A stretch of DNA of 64,000 bases from Parapedobacter koreensis (GCF_900109365.1 NZ_FNZR01000002.1:372001-436000), one strand, 5' to 3'. Positions 26,244 to 35,111 are shown, counted from the stretch's first letter. A program made the numbers and translations. Notes: a model not told the origin generated them from the sequence alone.

Positions 26244-27305
26244 ATGATGGATAAGTTGGAAGCATACCAAGATTTAGCGATGGTAATCGCTTGGCCAGAT
26301 AAAACGGCGCGTGGCGACGAGTTTTGGATGGCTTTACTGAAGCAACTTGGTATCGTTAAAAACCTAAATTTCAAAGTAGGCCATGCAGCCATTGTGTTGA
26401 TCAATCGGCGAAGCGGCGCACTGGCTTATTACGATTTCGGCCGTTATGTCACGCCTCGTGGATACGGAAGGGCACGCGATGCCGAATCCGATCCGCGGCT
26501 GAAGTTATTCACACAAGCCCGGTTTGACCAGCAAGGCAACATCGGTAATCTGAAAACGGTGCTCGCCGAACTCGAACAAATTGAATACGCCACCCACGGT
26601 GGTGGACGGTTACTATTTTCCGTGATATCGGAACTATCTTACGCAGCATCAAGCCAATTTGCCCAATGTATCGTGGCACGTGGCCCGATAAAGTATGGTG
26701 CCATTGCCCAGGGCAATAACAGTTGCTCGCGCTTCGTGGCCCAAGTGCTTCTGGCTGGCCTGCCAGCCCGGCATCCGGCCCGGATACGGATAGGCCTACC
26801 GGAAAGCCTCAAAGCAAGCCCGGTAAGCAACGTGGTGAACGCATCACCTGATAAAATTATCTATTGCCATCAAGGAAACGTGTTGGAATCACTGCGGATG
26901 ACCAGGTGGCAGTCCTTGCGTTTTCAGGTGGGCCTGCTGTGCCATAACCTGTCTTCCGCCAAAGCTAAGGACCTGCCGTGCGACCGTGAGCCGGGCAGCA
27001 TGGGCGAACCGGAAAAACCGACGTCGGTGCCGGAATCCGCCTGCTGGCTGGGCGGTATTGGGGAAGGGGCTTGGTATTCGCTTGAAAATGGGGACGTACC
27101 AGCGCAGTTCATCGTGACAAGGTATGCTACCGATGGCAGCGAAGATTACTGCGTCGATTGCATCGCCAAACACCCCATTGATCTCAGCCTGCCCTATACG
27201 TTTACGTACCATTGCCATTATCAACGGCATATCCTTATTCAAAACGGCAAACAAATTGCGCTGGAAACGTTCAGCCTTCCCATGAAGCGCACAGGCACTG
27301 CCTAA
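26244..27305 (+). CDS. DUF6695-like protein with a papain-like His/Cys pair
   Basis: A 353-residue cytoplasmic protein that resembles DUF6695 proteins of Bacteroidota; the name is from memory of the family and I cannot check it. VGHAAIVLIN near residue 48 and NNSCSRFVAQVL near residue 155 give a His followed by a Cys, the order seen in permuted NlpC/P60 and LRAT-like thiol enzymes. A catalytic role is inference. The last 100 residues carry no motif I recognise apart from a VDCIAKHPIDLS segment. panD follows after 25 bp, so both genes are probably cotranscribed. Confidence 0.65.
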   Translation: MMDKLEAYQDLAMVIAWPDKTARGDEFWMALLKQLGIVKNLNFKVGHAAIVLINRRSGALAYYDFGRYVTPRGYGRARDAESDPRLKLFTQARFDQQGNIGNLKTVLAELEQIEYATHGGGRLLFSVISELSYAASSQFAQCIVARGPIKYGAIAQGNNSCSRFVAQVLLAGLPARHPARIRIGLPESLKASPVSNVVNASPDKIIYCHQGNVLESLRMTRWQSLRFQVGLLCHNLSSAKAKDLPCDREPGSMGEPEKPTSVPESACWLGGIGEGAWYSLENGDVPAQFIVTRYATDGSEDYCVDCIAKHPIDLSLPYTFTYHCHYQRHILIQNGKQIALETFSLPMKRTGTA

Positions 27306-27330
27306 CGTCACTATAACACACACAAACAAC

Positions 27331-27699
27331 ATGGAGTTAACTATTTTAAAATCAAAAATCCACACTGTAAAAGTAACCGAAGCCAATGTCGAATATAATG
27401 GATCCATTACCGTAGATGCGGATTTACTGGATGCCGCCCAAATCAAAAAATACGAACAAGTATATATCAATAACGCGGTAAACGGCAGCCGGATTATGAC
27501 CTATGTGCTTCCCGGAAAACGCGGAAGTGGTGAAGTGTGCATGAATGGTGGGGCCGCACTGCACGCCAAAGTGGGTGATACCGTGCATATCTTGAGTTTC
27601 TGCAAGGTAAGCGAAGAAGAGGCTGACAACTACGAGCCCATACTGGTGTTTACCAAAGTGGGCAATCAAATAGCGTCTGTGGAGCGGTATAATTATTAA
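27331..27699 (+). CDS. panD: Aspartate 1-decarboxylase
   Basis: A 122-residue enzyme that makes beta-alanine from aspartate for pantothenate and CoA. The self-processing site is intact: in VEYNGSITVDADLL cleavage between Gly24 and Ser25 gives the pyruvoyl group. Lys9 (KSKIH), Arg54 and the GKRGSGEVCMNGGAA segment are also present. Length is normal. No other pan gene is nearby. It lies 25 bp behind the DUF6695-like gene. Confidence 0.96.
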   Translation: MELTILKSKIHTVKVTEANVEYNGSITVDADLLDAAQIKKYEQVYINNAVNGSRIMTYVLPGKRGSGEVCMNGGAALHAKVGDTVHILSFCKVSEEEADNYEPILVFTKVGNQIASVERYNY

Positions 27700-27884
27700 C
27701 GGTTAGCCCCGCGTCTTACGGCTGTTATTCGGCACGGCACGGTATGCCTTTTCATCCGCAGATGTAAAGACACATAAAACCATGCCGGCCGCTGCCACTG
27801 GTCATAAGTTTCTTGACCCGCGCATGACAGCTACGTTACGATGATTGTGTAAGCTTGCAGGAAACTAAAGGCTTTAGGCAGGAT

Positions 27885-30023
27885 ATGCGTAGCGCTTGTT
27901 TCTATCTGCTATTACCGTTGATGACGGGGATGCTTACCGCTACTGCCCAGGAGGTGATCATCAAGGGAAGGGTGGTAAATCCGGATGGCGATCCGCTACA
28001 GGGTGCCAATGTATTCATTAAGGGTACCGTATCCGGTAGTTCCACCGATGAAACGGGCGCATTTTCATTCGCCACCACTATCCGGGGAGACACCGTCTTG
28101 GTCGCCCGCCATGTCGCCATGGAAACCCGGGAAATTGCCTTTTCAATCGATTCGAGCATCATACCTATCATGATCATGCTTCATCAGCGGTATAACCTGC
28201 TCGATGAAGCTTCCGTAAGCATCAGCAACTACGCCGCCCTGGACAACAACCGCTCGATTAGCCTGACAACGATGGATGTGGATACCTCGCCCGGAAGCGA
28301 TGGCGATGTCACCACCGCCCTGCGGGATTTACCGGGGGTACAGGCCATTGGGGAAAGCGGGGCGCTTTTTGTGCGGGGTGGCAGCGACGAAGAAAGCAAA
28401 ACGTTTATCGATGGGCTGGAAATCACCCATCCCTATTTTACGGGTGTCCCGGATATCGCGCAGCGTAGCCGCTACTCGCCGCATCTGTTTGAGGGCATCA
28501 CGTTCAGCACCGGGGGGTATGCCCCTGCCTATGGCGGGGCGCTGTCTTCCATCCTGTCGCTGGACACACGCAACCACCCGCAAAAAAACTCCACCGTATT
28601 GGCACTTATCCCCTATGGCGCTCAGCTGGGGCATGATCGGCTTTTCAGCGAAACAACCTCCGCTGGTTTTGATGTCGGCTATTCCAACTTCGGCCCGTAT
28701 TACAACCTCATCCATCACCGCACGGATTGGATACGTGCGCCGGAAAACTGGATGGCCAATGCAAATTTCAGGCAAAACACGCCCGGAAAAGGCATCATCA
28801 AATGGTTTGGGTATGCCAACACGTCGTCCCAATCGGCCAATCTTCCCGACGTAAATGCACAGGGCCTACTACGTCCTTTGTATGTAGCTAATGATAATGC
28901 TGTATCGCTCCTGACGTTCCAGCAACCGCTTTCCCGTGGCAACGGCTCCGTGTATATCGGCTATGGTTTTAATTTCAACAAGGATAACCTCCGCACAACG
29001 GATCACACGGCTGAAACCCGCCAGTCCCAGCATCAGCTGCGCATTGCCGTGCACAGGCCACTATCCGCTTCCGTACGGCTCGATGTGGGTACCGAGGGAT
29101 ACCTCGTACACTTCGAATCCGCCCCCTATGCAACACCTATCGCTGATCGGAAGGTAGCCGCTTGGACAGAACTTACCGTGGCGGCCTTGGGCCGTGCCAC
29201 CATCAGGTCTGGTGTCCGCGTCGATTACAGCCGCCTGCTCCCCCGGCCTGTGCTCTCACCGCGTATCACGGGAAGTTACCAGCTCACCACTGCCGACCGC
29301 ATCTCACTGGTGGTGGGCAGCTACACACAGCAACCAGCGTACAGCTACCCGTTGCCGACCCAGCACCCCAGTTACCAACGTGCTACCCACTACATTGCCA
29401 ATTTCCAGCGGGGCAAAGACGGTAAAACCTTACGCATCGAAACCTACCACAAAGCCTACCACGGACTACTTACCACCGCTGCCAGCAGCGGGACAAACGA
29501 TGGAACCGGATTTGCTTATGGGCTGGATGCATTTTGGCGCGATCAACAGTCGGTAACCGGCCTCGATTATTGGATTTCATACAGCTGGCTGCATACGAAA
29601 CGCAGGTACCTCGACTACCCCATAAGCACGGCACCTACTTTTGCAAGCCCGCACACATTCCACGCAGTAGCCAAGCAATTCATACAGTCTTGGGGGATCT
29701 TCATCGGTGCTTCTTACACCCTGGCGGCAGGCAGGCCTTACTTTAACCCATTGAACCCGGTTTTCCTCGCTGATCGCACACCGGTATACCACAATGTAAA
29801 CGTAAACACGGCTGTATTGCGCAAATGGGGTAACACGTTCATCACCCTTGTTGCGGCGCTAAACAACGTCGTGGGTAGCCACCAGGTTTTCAACTACCAG
29901 TATGCTGATGACGGCAGTTTCCATATGCCAATAGCACGCCCCTATGGCCGCAGCCTCCTATTGGGGTTATTTATCAGCATGGGCAAAGACCGATCGGATG
30001 AACTATTAAATCAATTACCATAA
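27885..30023 (+). CDS. TonB-dependent receptor with carboxypeptidase-like domain
   Basis: A 712-residue outer-membrane receptor. A signal peptide ends at ATAQ. The carboxypeptidase-regulatory-like domain (about 20-105) starts VIIKGRVVNPDGDPLQGANV. The plug follows (about 120-235; LRDLPGVQAIGESGALFVRG and FIDGLEITHP), then a barrel of about 480 residues. The in-frame codon at 27855 is TTG, so the ATG at 27885 is preferred. The C-terminal region is shorter than in the 2.1-kb receptor. It is 13 bp before a helical-repeat gene, likely one transcript. Ligand unknown; no glycan-utilisation (SusD-type) gene is beside it. Confidence 0.9.
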   Translation: MRSACFYLLLPLMTGMLTATAQEVIIKGRVVNPDGDPLQGANVFIKGTVSGSSTDETGAFSFATTIRGDTVLVARHVAMETREIAFSIDSSIIPIMIMLHQRYNLLDEASVSISNYAALDNNRSISLTTMDVDTSPGSDGDVTTALRDLPGVQAIGESGALFVRGGSDEESKTFIDGLEITHPYFTGVPDIAQRSRYSPHLFEGITFSTGGYAPAYGGALSSILSLDTRNHPQKNSTVLALIPYGAQLGHDRLFSETTSAGFDVGYSNFGPYYNLIHHRTDWIRAPENWMANANFRQNTPGKGIIKWFGYANTSSQSANLPDVNAQGLLRPLYVANDNAVSLLTFQQPLSRGNGSVYIGYGFNFNKDNLRTTDHTAETRQSQHQLRIAVHRPLSASVRLDVGTEGYLVHFESAPYATPIADRKVAAWTELTVAALGRATIRSGVRVDYSRLLPRPVLSPRITGSYQLTTADRISLVVGSYTQQPAYSYPLPTQHPSYQRATHYIANFQRGKDGKTLRIETYHKAYHGLLTTAASSGTNDGTGFAYGLDAFWRDQQSVTGLDYWISYSWLHTKRRYLDYPISTAPTFASPHTFHAVAKQFIQSWGIFIGASYTLAAGRPYFNPLNPVFLADRTPVYHNVNVNTAVLRKWGNTFITLVAALNNVVGSHQVFNYQYADDGSFHMPIARPYGRSLLLGLFISMGKDRSDELLNQLP

Positions 30024-30030
30024 AAGGAGG
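30024..30030 (+). promoter_or_regulatory. Strong Shine-Dalgarno before the helical-repeat gene
   Basis: AAGGAGG lies 6 bp before the ATG at 30037. Most starts in this window have no such site, so this one decides the start and may point to high or independent translation. Confidence 0.6.
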
Positions 30031-30036
30031 GAAAAA

Positions 30037-30666
30037 ATGAAACTGCTCTTATTCGTACTCATAGGATTGACAATCCGTAACACTGAAACACGTGGACAGT
30101 CCATCGAGCAATTGCTCACGCCAAAAATCGCTACCTTGGAAACCGCACGTGGCGCGGACAACCTCCAACGCCTGGCCAACGATTTTGAGCGCATCGCGCT
30201 GGCGCATCCGAAAAATTGGCATGCCCAATATTATACCGCTTATGCGTACACAGTGCTGGCATTCCAGTTGCCCAAGGGGAAGATTGATGCAACTTGTGAC
30301 CGCGCGGTGGAGTACCTCGATAAGGCTGTTGGGATACGCCCAAAAGAGGTCGAAAATTATGTCTTGATGGCTTACCTGCTTAGCGCACGCATCAATGTAA
30401 ACCCCATGTTCAGGGGAGCCAGCATGGGCAGCCAAAGCAAGGAGCACCTCAACAAAGCTTTCGAGCTGGCCCCCGACAATCCGCGGGCCTATTATGTCCG
30501 GGGAATGGGCATTTTCCGCACACCGGCAGCTTTCGGCGGCGGCAAAAAAAAAGCCCGGCCTTATCTGGACAAGGCTATGGAGACATTCAATACACTGAAA
30601 GACGTTTCCCCCCTGGATCCCCGATGGGGCAAGAACGAGACGGCGCAGCTTTTAGCTGAATATTGA
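30037..30666 (+). CDS. Exported helical-repeat (TPR-like) protein, unknown function
   Basis: A 209-residue protein with a short signal peptide (about 1-20, ending ETRGQ). The rest is paired helices with TPR-like spacing: HAQYYTAYAYTVLAFQLP, EYLDKAVGIRPKEVENYVLM, and LNKAFELAPDNPRAYYVRGM. A GGKKKARPYLDKAMETFNTL helix ends the repeat. It sits 13 bp after the TonB-dependent receptor and is probably its periplasmic or surface partner, which is inference. I do not recognise a named family. Confidence 0.75.
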   Translation: MKLLLFVLIGLTIRNTETRGQSIEQLLTPKIATLETARGADNLQRLANDFERIALAHPKNWHAQYYTAYAYTVLAFQLPKGKIDATCDRAVEYLDKAVGIRPKEVENYVLMAYLLSARINVNPMFRGASMGSQSKEHLNKAFELAPDNPRAYYVRGMGIFRTPAAFGGGKKKARPYLDKAMETFNTLKDVSPLDPRWGKNETAQLLAEY

Positions 30667-30680
30667 CGAAGGTTTTGTTT

Positions 30681-31147
30681 AGGCAATTACTCACTGCGTG
30701 AGGAGCATGCTTTTGCCTCAGCGCAAGGCTTTCCGCCGTTGCCACGGCAGGGCCTTCCTTTTTTCCTTGATGAAAAAAGGAAGCAAAAAAATCAAGACTG
30801 TGAAGGCTATCTTGCAGCCTGATAGCAAAGCATCCACGGCGCGGATTGCAGCCGCTGCGCTCCCTCAATCCGCTTGGTGAGTTGCCAGTACAGAGGGCAC
30901 TACAAATGCTTTGCCGCTCGCTGCTTCCATATCCTTCAAGGTCGGTCCGGCTCAGATGATAATTCCGTGCGGCTTTCAGCAACAACCCTCCGTATAGCAT
31001 AGGTTACCGAATAGGAGATTTTGCGGCAAGCAGGTTGAGGCACTACCTTTGTAGCAAAAGATCCAAGCGGTGATTTTTGGGTACTTTTGATCGCAAAAGT
31101 ACCACGCCTGTCGCGGCGAGCGACGGAAAGCCTTTGCGGGCAAAAGC
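30681..31147. repeat. Non-coding element with imperfect inverted ends and internal hairpins
   Basis: This gene-free stretch (30667-31264) contains a structured element. The left end 30709-30752 and the reverse complement of the right end 31106-31147 share GCTTTTGCC, AAGGCTTTCCG and a following GCC.CG.CAGG pattern. Inside each end lies a hairpin: CTTCCTTTTTTC/GAAAAAAGGAAG (30754-30783) on the left and GTACTTTTG/CAAAAGTAC (31081-31102) on the right, each followed inward by AAAAATCA. Outside the left end AGGCAA...TTGCCT (30681-30718) encloses CTCAC/GTGAG. This resembles dispersed MITE-like or REP-like elements. The one 60-residue frame inside (30698-30880) reads as chance. Confidence 0.6.
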
Positions 31148-31236
31148 AAAAAAAGTTCATTTACCACCATCAAAAGTTAAATGCAGGTGGCGTGGCCCTG
31201 AGCGATAGCAATACAGCACTACGCTATTTTATTTAG

Positions 31237-31244
31237 TATATTTG
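31237..31244 (+). promoter_or_regulatory. -7 element and SD before the DUF763 gene
   Basis: TATATTTG fits TAnnTTTG, with a predicted start near 31249. AAAGGAGACA at 31251-31260 supplies a Shine-Dalgarno site before the ATG at 31265. No clear -33 TTG. Confidence 0.5.
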
Positions 31245-31264
31245 CCCAACAAAGGAGACACGGA

Positions 31265-32470
31265 ATGAAACGATCAGGCATTGCCAACCTTCCCCTGCAC
31301 CATGGTTATGTACCGGTCTGGCTTGCTGAACGAATGGCAAAGCTGGGATTGGTCATCACGGAGCACATCCTGCAAGACTTTGGGAAGGAAGAATACTTGA
31401 AAAGGCTCAGCGATCCCTTCTGGTTCCAGAGCTTGGGCTGCGTGATGGGCATGGATTGGCATTCCTCAGGCATTACCACCTCCGTGCTCGGCGCATTGAA
31501 AAAGGCCGTCAACCCACTTTCGAAAGAGTTGGGCATCTATATCTGCGGCGGTAAGGGCAGGCATTCCAAAAATACACCGCAGGAGCTGTACCTGTATAGC
31601 GATAAGCATGGCTTGGATGGAGCGGGGTTGGCAAGGGTCTCAAAGCTGGTTGCCAAAGTGGATAATTCTGCCATACAGGATGGCTACCAACTCTATTTAC
31701 ACACGTTCATCGTCAGCGACGAAGGTGGGTGGACCGTCGTGCAGCAGGGGATGAAGGATGCAGACGCCACGGCCAGAAGGTACCACTGGTACTCGGATGG
31801 GTTTACGTCGTTTACCGAGCAGCCGCACAGTGGCATCTGTGGTGTGAACCAAGGGAAGATTATTGACATGACGGCGTTGGAAGCGAAACCCACAAAAACC
31901 GCTATCCTCAATTTATGTACGGAAAAACCGACCGCTGTCCTCGCTGAACTGTCTACCCTGTCCATGCCCAACCGCCACTACGTCACCGCCAACGACATCA
32001 ACCTCAAACGGTTGGGGGCCATGCTCTGGCTTACCCATGAAAAACGACCTGCCGATTTTGATGAGCTACTATTGCTACAGGGTATGGGCGCACGCACATT
32101 ACAGTCGCTGGCCTTGGTAAGCGAAGTGATCTACGGCACGCCAACCCGATTTGACGACCCTGCCCGGTTTTCGTTTGCCCATGGCGGCAAAGATGGGCAC
32201 CCCTTCCCCGTGCCTACAAAAGTCTACGACGAAACCATCGATATACTCCATAAGGCCGTCCAGCAATCCAAACTTGGCTTGAATGACAAAAAACAAGCCA
32301 TACAGGCGTTGAGCAACCTCGCTTTCCGGGCAGAAGAAGACTTCATAGCCAAGGACAACCTTGATGAACTATTGGAACGGGAACGGGGCAATGCTTGGCG
32401 ATACGGTGGAAAGACCGTCCTTGGCGATTCCATGCCTCCGGTAAACAAGCAATTGCGGCTGTTTGATTGA
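31265..32470 (+). CDS. DUF763 domain protein
   Basis: A 401-residue cytoplasmic protein of the DUF763 family, which is known mainly from archaea and scattered bacteria and has no established function. The family core is clear: IANLPLHHGYVPVWLAERM, DPFWFQSLGCVMGMDWHSSG and YICGGKGRHSKNTPQEL. Near residue 260, ELLLLQGMGARTLQSLALV reads like a helix-hairpin-helix DNA-binding motif, so a nucleic-acid role is plausible (inference). It has its own promoter just after the repeat element and ends 2 bp from the convergent SDR gene. Patchy occurrence suggests transfer, but base composition looks like its neighbours. Confidence 0.9.
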   Translation: MKRSGIANLPLHHGYVPVWLAERMAKLGLVITEHILQDFGKEEYLKRLSDPFWFQSLGCVMGMDWHSSGITTSVLGALKKAVNPLSKELGIYICGGKGRHSKNTPQELYLYSDKHGLDGAGLARVSKLVAKVDNSAIQDGYQLYLHTFIVSDEGGWTVVQQGMKDADATARRYHWYSDGFTSFTEQPHSGICGVNQGKIIDMTALEAKPTKTAILNLCTEKPTAVLAELSTLSMPNRHYVTANDINLKRLGAMLWLTHEKRPADFDELLLLQGMGARTLQSLALVSEVIYGTPTRFDDPARFSFAHGGKDGHPFPVPTKVYDETIDILHKAVQQSKLGLNDKKQAIQALSNLAFRAEEDFIAKDNLDELLERERGNAWRYGGKTVLGDSMPPVNKQLRLFD

Positions 32471-32472
32471 CA

Positions 32473-33237
32473 TCAATACGGCGGTGGGCTCAATGAAGTC
32501 CATCCGCCATCGACGATAAGCGTCTGCCCCGTGATATGCCGTGCTTCATCGCTGACGAGAAAGAGTACCGCTGCGGCGATATCGGCCGTGGTCGCCGGCC
32601 GACCCATTGGCGTCAAGCGCGACCAAACCGCTTCATATTCATTGTCGGCCACGGTGCGTTCAGTCAGCGTCGCGCCGGGAGCTACCGTGTTTACATTAAT
32701 CCCGAACGGGCCCAATTCCACGACCAAATGTTTTGCCAGCATCTCCAATGCAGCTTTGGACATGCCGTAGGCTGCCAGGTTTTTATGCGCCTGGTGGCCG
32801 GTCGCCGACGAAGTAAAGAGTATTGATCCCCCTTTTCCTTCTTCAATAAATCGCTTGGCCACGGCCTGCGCAAGGAAAAACGTGCCGCCGAGGTTTACAT
32901 CCATCACTTTTCGGAACGATTCCGGGGAATATCCCAGAAAATCGCCAAACAGGGTAATTCCGGCATTGGCTACCGCGATGTCGAGGCGCCCCGTCTCCGA
33001 AACCGCGGTAGCGACCAATTCCCGAATAATCGCCAGATCACTGGAATCCCCCGGACAGGCGATGCACCGCCCTACTTCCTGCACCTGGTGTGCGGCATGA
33101 GCGGTCAATGATTCGTCGATATCGTTAAGCAATACGGTTGCCCCGCCAAGGGCCAGTTGCTTGCATATTTCAAAACCGATGCCCTGCCCGGCGCCGGTCA
33201 CAATGGCAGTTTTGTCTTTAAATCTTCCTGGTGTCAT
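32473..33237 (-). CDS. SDR-family NAD(P)-dependent oxidoreductase
   Basis: A 254-residue classical short-chain dehydrogenase. Seen: cofactor motif TGAGQGIG near residue 15, NAG at VANAGITLFG, catalytic Ser in TSSATGHQ and YGMSK (Tyr-x-x-x-Lys), and a C-terminal VDGGWTSL strand. The codon at 33240 is TTG, so the ATG at 33237 is preferred. It starts 20 bp after the dehydratase stop and so forms a two-gene operon with it. In sugar-acid pathways such enzymes oxidise the lactone/aldose or a keto intermediate. The substrate is inferred from the neighbour. Confidence 0.9.
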   Translation of the reverse strand: MTPGRFKDKTAIVTGAGQGIGFEICKQLALGGATVLLNDIDESLTAHAAHQVQEVGRCIACPGDSSDLAIIRELVATAVSETGRLDIAVANAGITLFGDFLGYSPESFRKVMDVNLGGTFFLAQAVAKRFIEEGKGGSILFTSSATGHQAHKNLAAYGMSKAALEMLAKHLVVELGPFGINVNTVAPGATLTERTVADNEYEAVWSRLTPMGRPATTADIAAAVLFLVSDEARHITGQTLIVDGGWTSLSPPPY

Positions 33238-33257
33238 CAAATTAGCAATTATAACTA

Positions 33258-34973
33258 TCAGTGTGAATCGCGGGAAACTTCACTTCCCGATCCGCCCTTC
33301 AGAAAACCAAAATCAGTACCCAGGTGGGCCTGCTCCACGTGGTCTACATACAGCTTCGCGTAGCCCCGCGTAAACGGATTGGTAGGGTAAGCCTGCGACG
33401 CTTTCCGCTCCTCCAGCTCGGCGGCATCTACCAATAGATCAAGCCGCCGACCAGCAACGTCCAGCCTGATGAGGTCGCCATCCCGCACCAGCGCAATCAT
33501 GCCCCCGTCGGCGGCTTCCGGCGAAACGTGCAGCACTACGGTCCCAAACCCCGTTCCGCTCATCCGTCCGTCCGAAATCCGCACCATGTCTGTAATCCCT
33601 TTGGCAAGCAGTTTCGTCGGTAAGCCCATATTCCCCACTTCGGGCATCCCGGGATACCCCTTTGGCCCCACGTGCTTCAGCACCAATACGCTGTTTTCGT
33701 CCACATCAAGGTCGGGATCATCAATTTTACGCTTATAATCCTCAATGTCTTCAAAAACGACTGCCTTTCCCGTATGCTGCATCAACGGCACGCTGGCCGC
33801 GGAAGGCTTAAGCACACCCCCGGCTTCACAAAGGTTGCCTTTCAGTACCACCACGCCCGAGACTTCATTAAAGGGTTGATCCAGATCTGAAATGACGTTC
33901 CGGTTTAAACTTACCCTGCCGGCGATATTCTCCCCTACCGTACGGCCATTCACCGTGATACAATCGTTATGGAGATACCTGCCGATGGCATGCATCACAG
34001 CCGGCAGCCCGCCTGCATAATACAAGTCTTCCATGAAATACTTGCCCGAAGGCTGCAAATTCGCGACCAGCGGGATATTTCTGGAGAACGCGTCAAAGTC
34101 ATCTATCGTAAGCGGCACGCCGATCCTTCCCGCGATGGCAAGCAAGTGGATGACAAAATTGGTAGATCCGCCGATTGCAGCGTTTACCTTGATGGAATTT
34201 TCAAAGGCCTGGCGGGTGAGCACAGTAGATAGTTTCAAGTCCTCGTTTACCATCTCCACGATACGCCTGCCGGACAATTGAGCAAGCACTTTCCGGTTGG
34301 CATCTGCCGCCGGTATCGCGGCATTCCCGGGCAATGTGAGCCCCAAGGATTCCACCATACAGGCCATGGAGGAAGCCGTTCCCATGACGGCACAATGCCC
34401 CTGGCTCCTGCATAAGCCAGCCTCCGCCAGGTTTAATTCTTCCTCGCTCATGATGCCGGTACGCACATCTTCGGAAAACCGCCATACATCGCTGGTGCCG
34501 ATATCCCGCCCGTTGTACTTGCCTGTGAGCATCGGACCTCCCGATACCACGAGGGCGGGCAGATCGACGCTGCATGCCCCCATCACCAATGATGGGGTGG
34601 TTTTGTCACAGCCGCACAGCAATACCACGCCGTCAATGGGATTGGCCCGGATGGATTCTTCGACATCCATGCTGGCGAGGTTGCGGAAAAGCATGGCCGT
34701 GGGTTTCATCAGCGTCTCCCCCAATGACATGACAGGAAATTCGACCGGATATCCGCCAGCTTCGAGGATGCCTCGTTTCACCGATTCGGCCAACTCCCTG
34801 AAATGGCCATTACAGGGCGTAAGCTCAGACCAGGTGTTACAAATACCGATAATGGGCTTCCCCCGGAATTCGTAGTCGGGTATCCCTTGGTTTTTCATCC
34901 ACGCCCGGTAGATAAATCCATCTTTACCCTTCCTACCGAACCATTCCTGACTCCTTAATGATTTTGTAGCCAT
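33258..34973 (-). CDS. IlvD/Edd-family sugar-acid dehydratase
   Basis: A 571-residue Fe-S dehydratase. It belongs with arabonate/xylonate dehydratases, not with the branched-chain amino acid enzyme: it starts RSQEWFGRKGKDGFIYRAWM and has CNTWSELTPCNGHFRELAE and MSLGETLMKPTAMLFRNLAS. Cluster ligands are likely Cys in CNTWSELTPCN (near 52-60), GCDKTTPS (near 121) and RSQGHCAVMG (near 195). The active-site Ser/Lys region is near GRMSGTGFG. It would remove water from a sugar acid to give a 2-keto-3-deoxy acid, with the SDR acting before or after. A palindrome (35005-35020) and possible terminator lie upstream. The exact sugar is unknown. Confidence 0.88.
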   Translation of the reverse strand: MATKSLRSQEWFGRKGKDGFIYRAWMKNQGIPDYEFRGKPIIGICNTWSELTPCNGHFRELAESVKRGILEAGGYPVEFPVMSLGETLMKPTAMLFRNLASMDVEESIRANPIDGVVLLCGCDKTTPSLVMGACSVDLPALVVSGGPMLTGKYNGRDIGTSDVWRFSEDVRTGIMSEEELNLAEAGLCRSQGHCAVMGTASSMACMVESLGLTLPGNAAIPAADANRKVLAQLSGRRIVEMVNEDLKLSTVLTRQAFENSIKVNAAIGGSTNFVIHLLAIAGRIGVPLTIDDFDAFSRNIPLVANLQPSGKYFMEDLYYAGGLPAVMHAIGRYLHNDCITVNGRTVGENIAGRVSLNRNVISDLDQPFNEVSGVVVLKGNLCEAGGVLKPSAASVPLMQHTGKAVVFEDIEDYKRKIDDPDLDVDENSVLVLKHVGPKGYPGMPEVGNMGLPTKLLAKGITDMVRISDGRMSGTGFGTVVLHVSPEAADGGMIALVRDGDLIRLDVAGRRLDLLVDAAELEERKASQAYPTNPFTRGYAKLYVDHVEQAHLGTDFGFLKGGSGSEVSRDSH

Positions 34974-35004
34974 TAAAAATGTGTTTAGTTTTATAATTAG
35001 TATC

Positions 35005-35020
35005 GGTATCCGACGATACC
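35005..35020. promoter_or_regulatory. Candidate operator of the dehydratase operon
   Basis: GGTATC-CGAC-GATACC, a perfect 6-bp dyad, lies between the predicted start near 35021 and the ATG at 34973. A repressor bound there would block elongation. The repressor is not encoded in the window. Confidence 0.5.
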
Positions 35021-35025
35021 TCGTT

Positions 35026-35033
35026 CAAAGCTA
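35026..35033 (-). promoter_or_regulatory. Proximal -7 element of the dehydratase operon
   Basis: Minus-strand TAGCTTTG fits TAnnTTTG and would start RNA near 35021, giving a leader of about 48 nt. The usual TTG is absent from the expected -33 position, which holds a T run. Confidence 0.4.
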
Positions 35034-35047
35034 TGAAAAATTTCCAT

Positions 35048-35111
35048 AAAAAAACCGCCCGTCATAAACGAGCGGCCGCCCCAATGGGATTAGGGGCTAT
35101 CAACCTAAACC
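35048..35111 (-). ncRNA. Possible small RNA or attenuator leader
   Basis: A -7 box TATATTTG (35123-35116, minus) would start RNA near 35111. The RNA would contain GCCCC/GGGGC around a 10-nt loop, then CCGCTCGT-TTATG-ACGGGCGG (one G-U pair) followed by seven T residues, a complete intrinsic terminator. So this is either a small RNA of about 64 nt or an attenuator in the dehydratase leader. I see no leader peptide with regulatory codons. Confidence 0.45.

Noticed and set aside
30698-30880. A 60-residue reading frame inside the 30.7-31.1 kb element
   Set aside because: It overlaps the hairpins, has basic low-complexity sequence, no promoter or ribosome site and no recognisable family.
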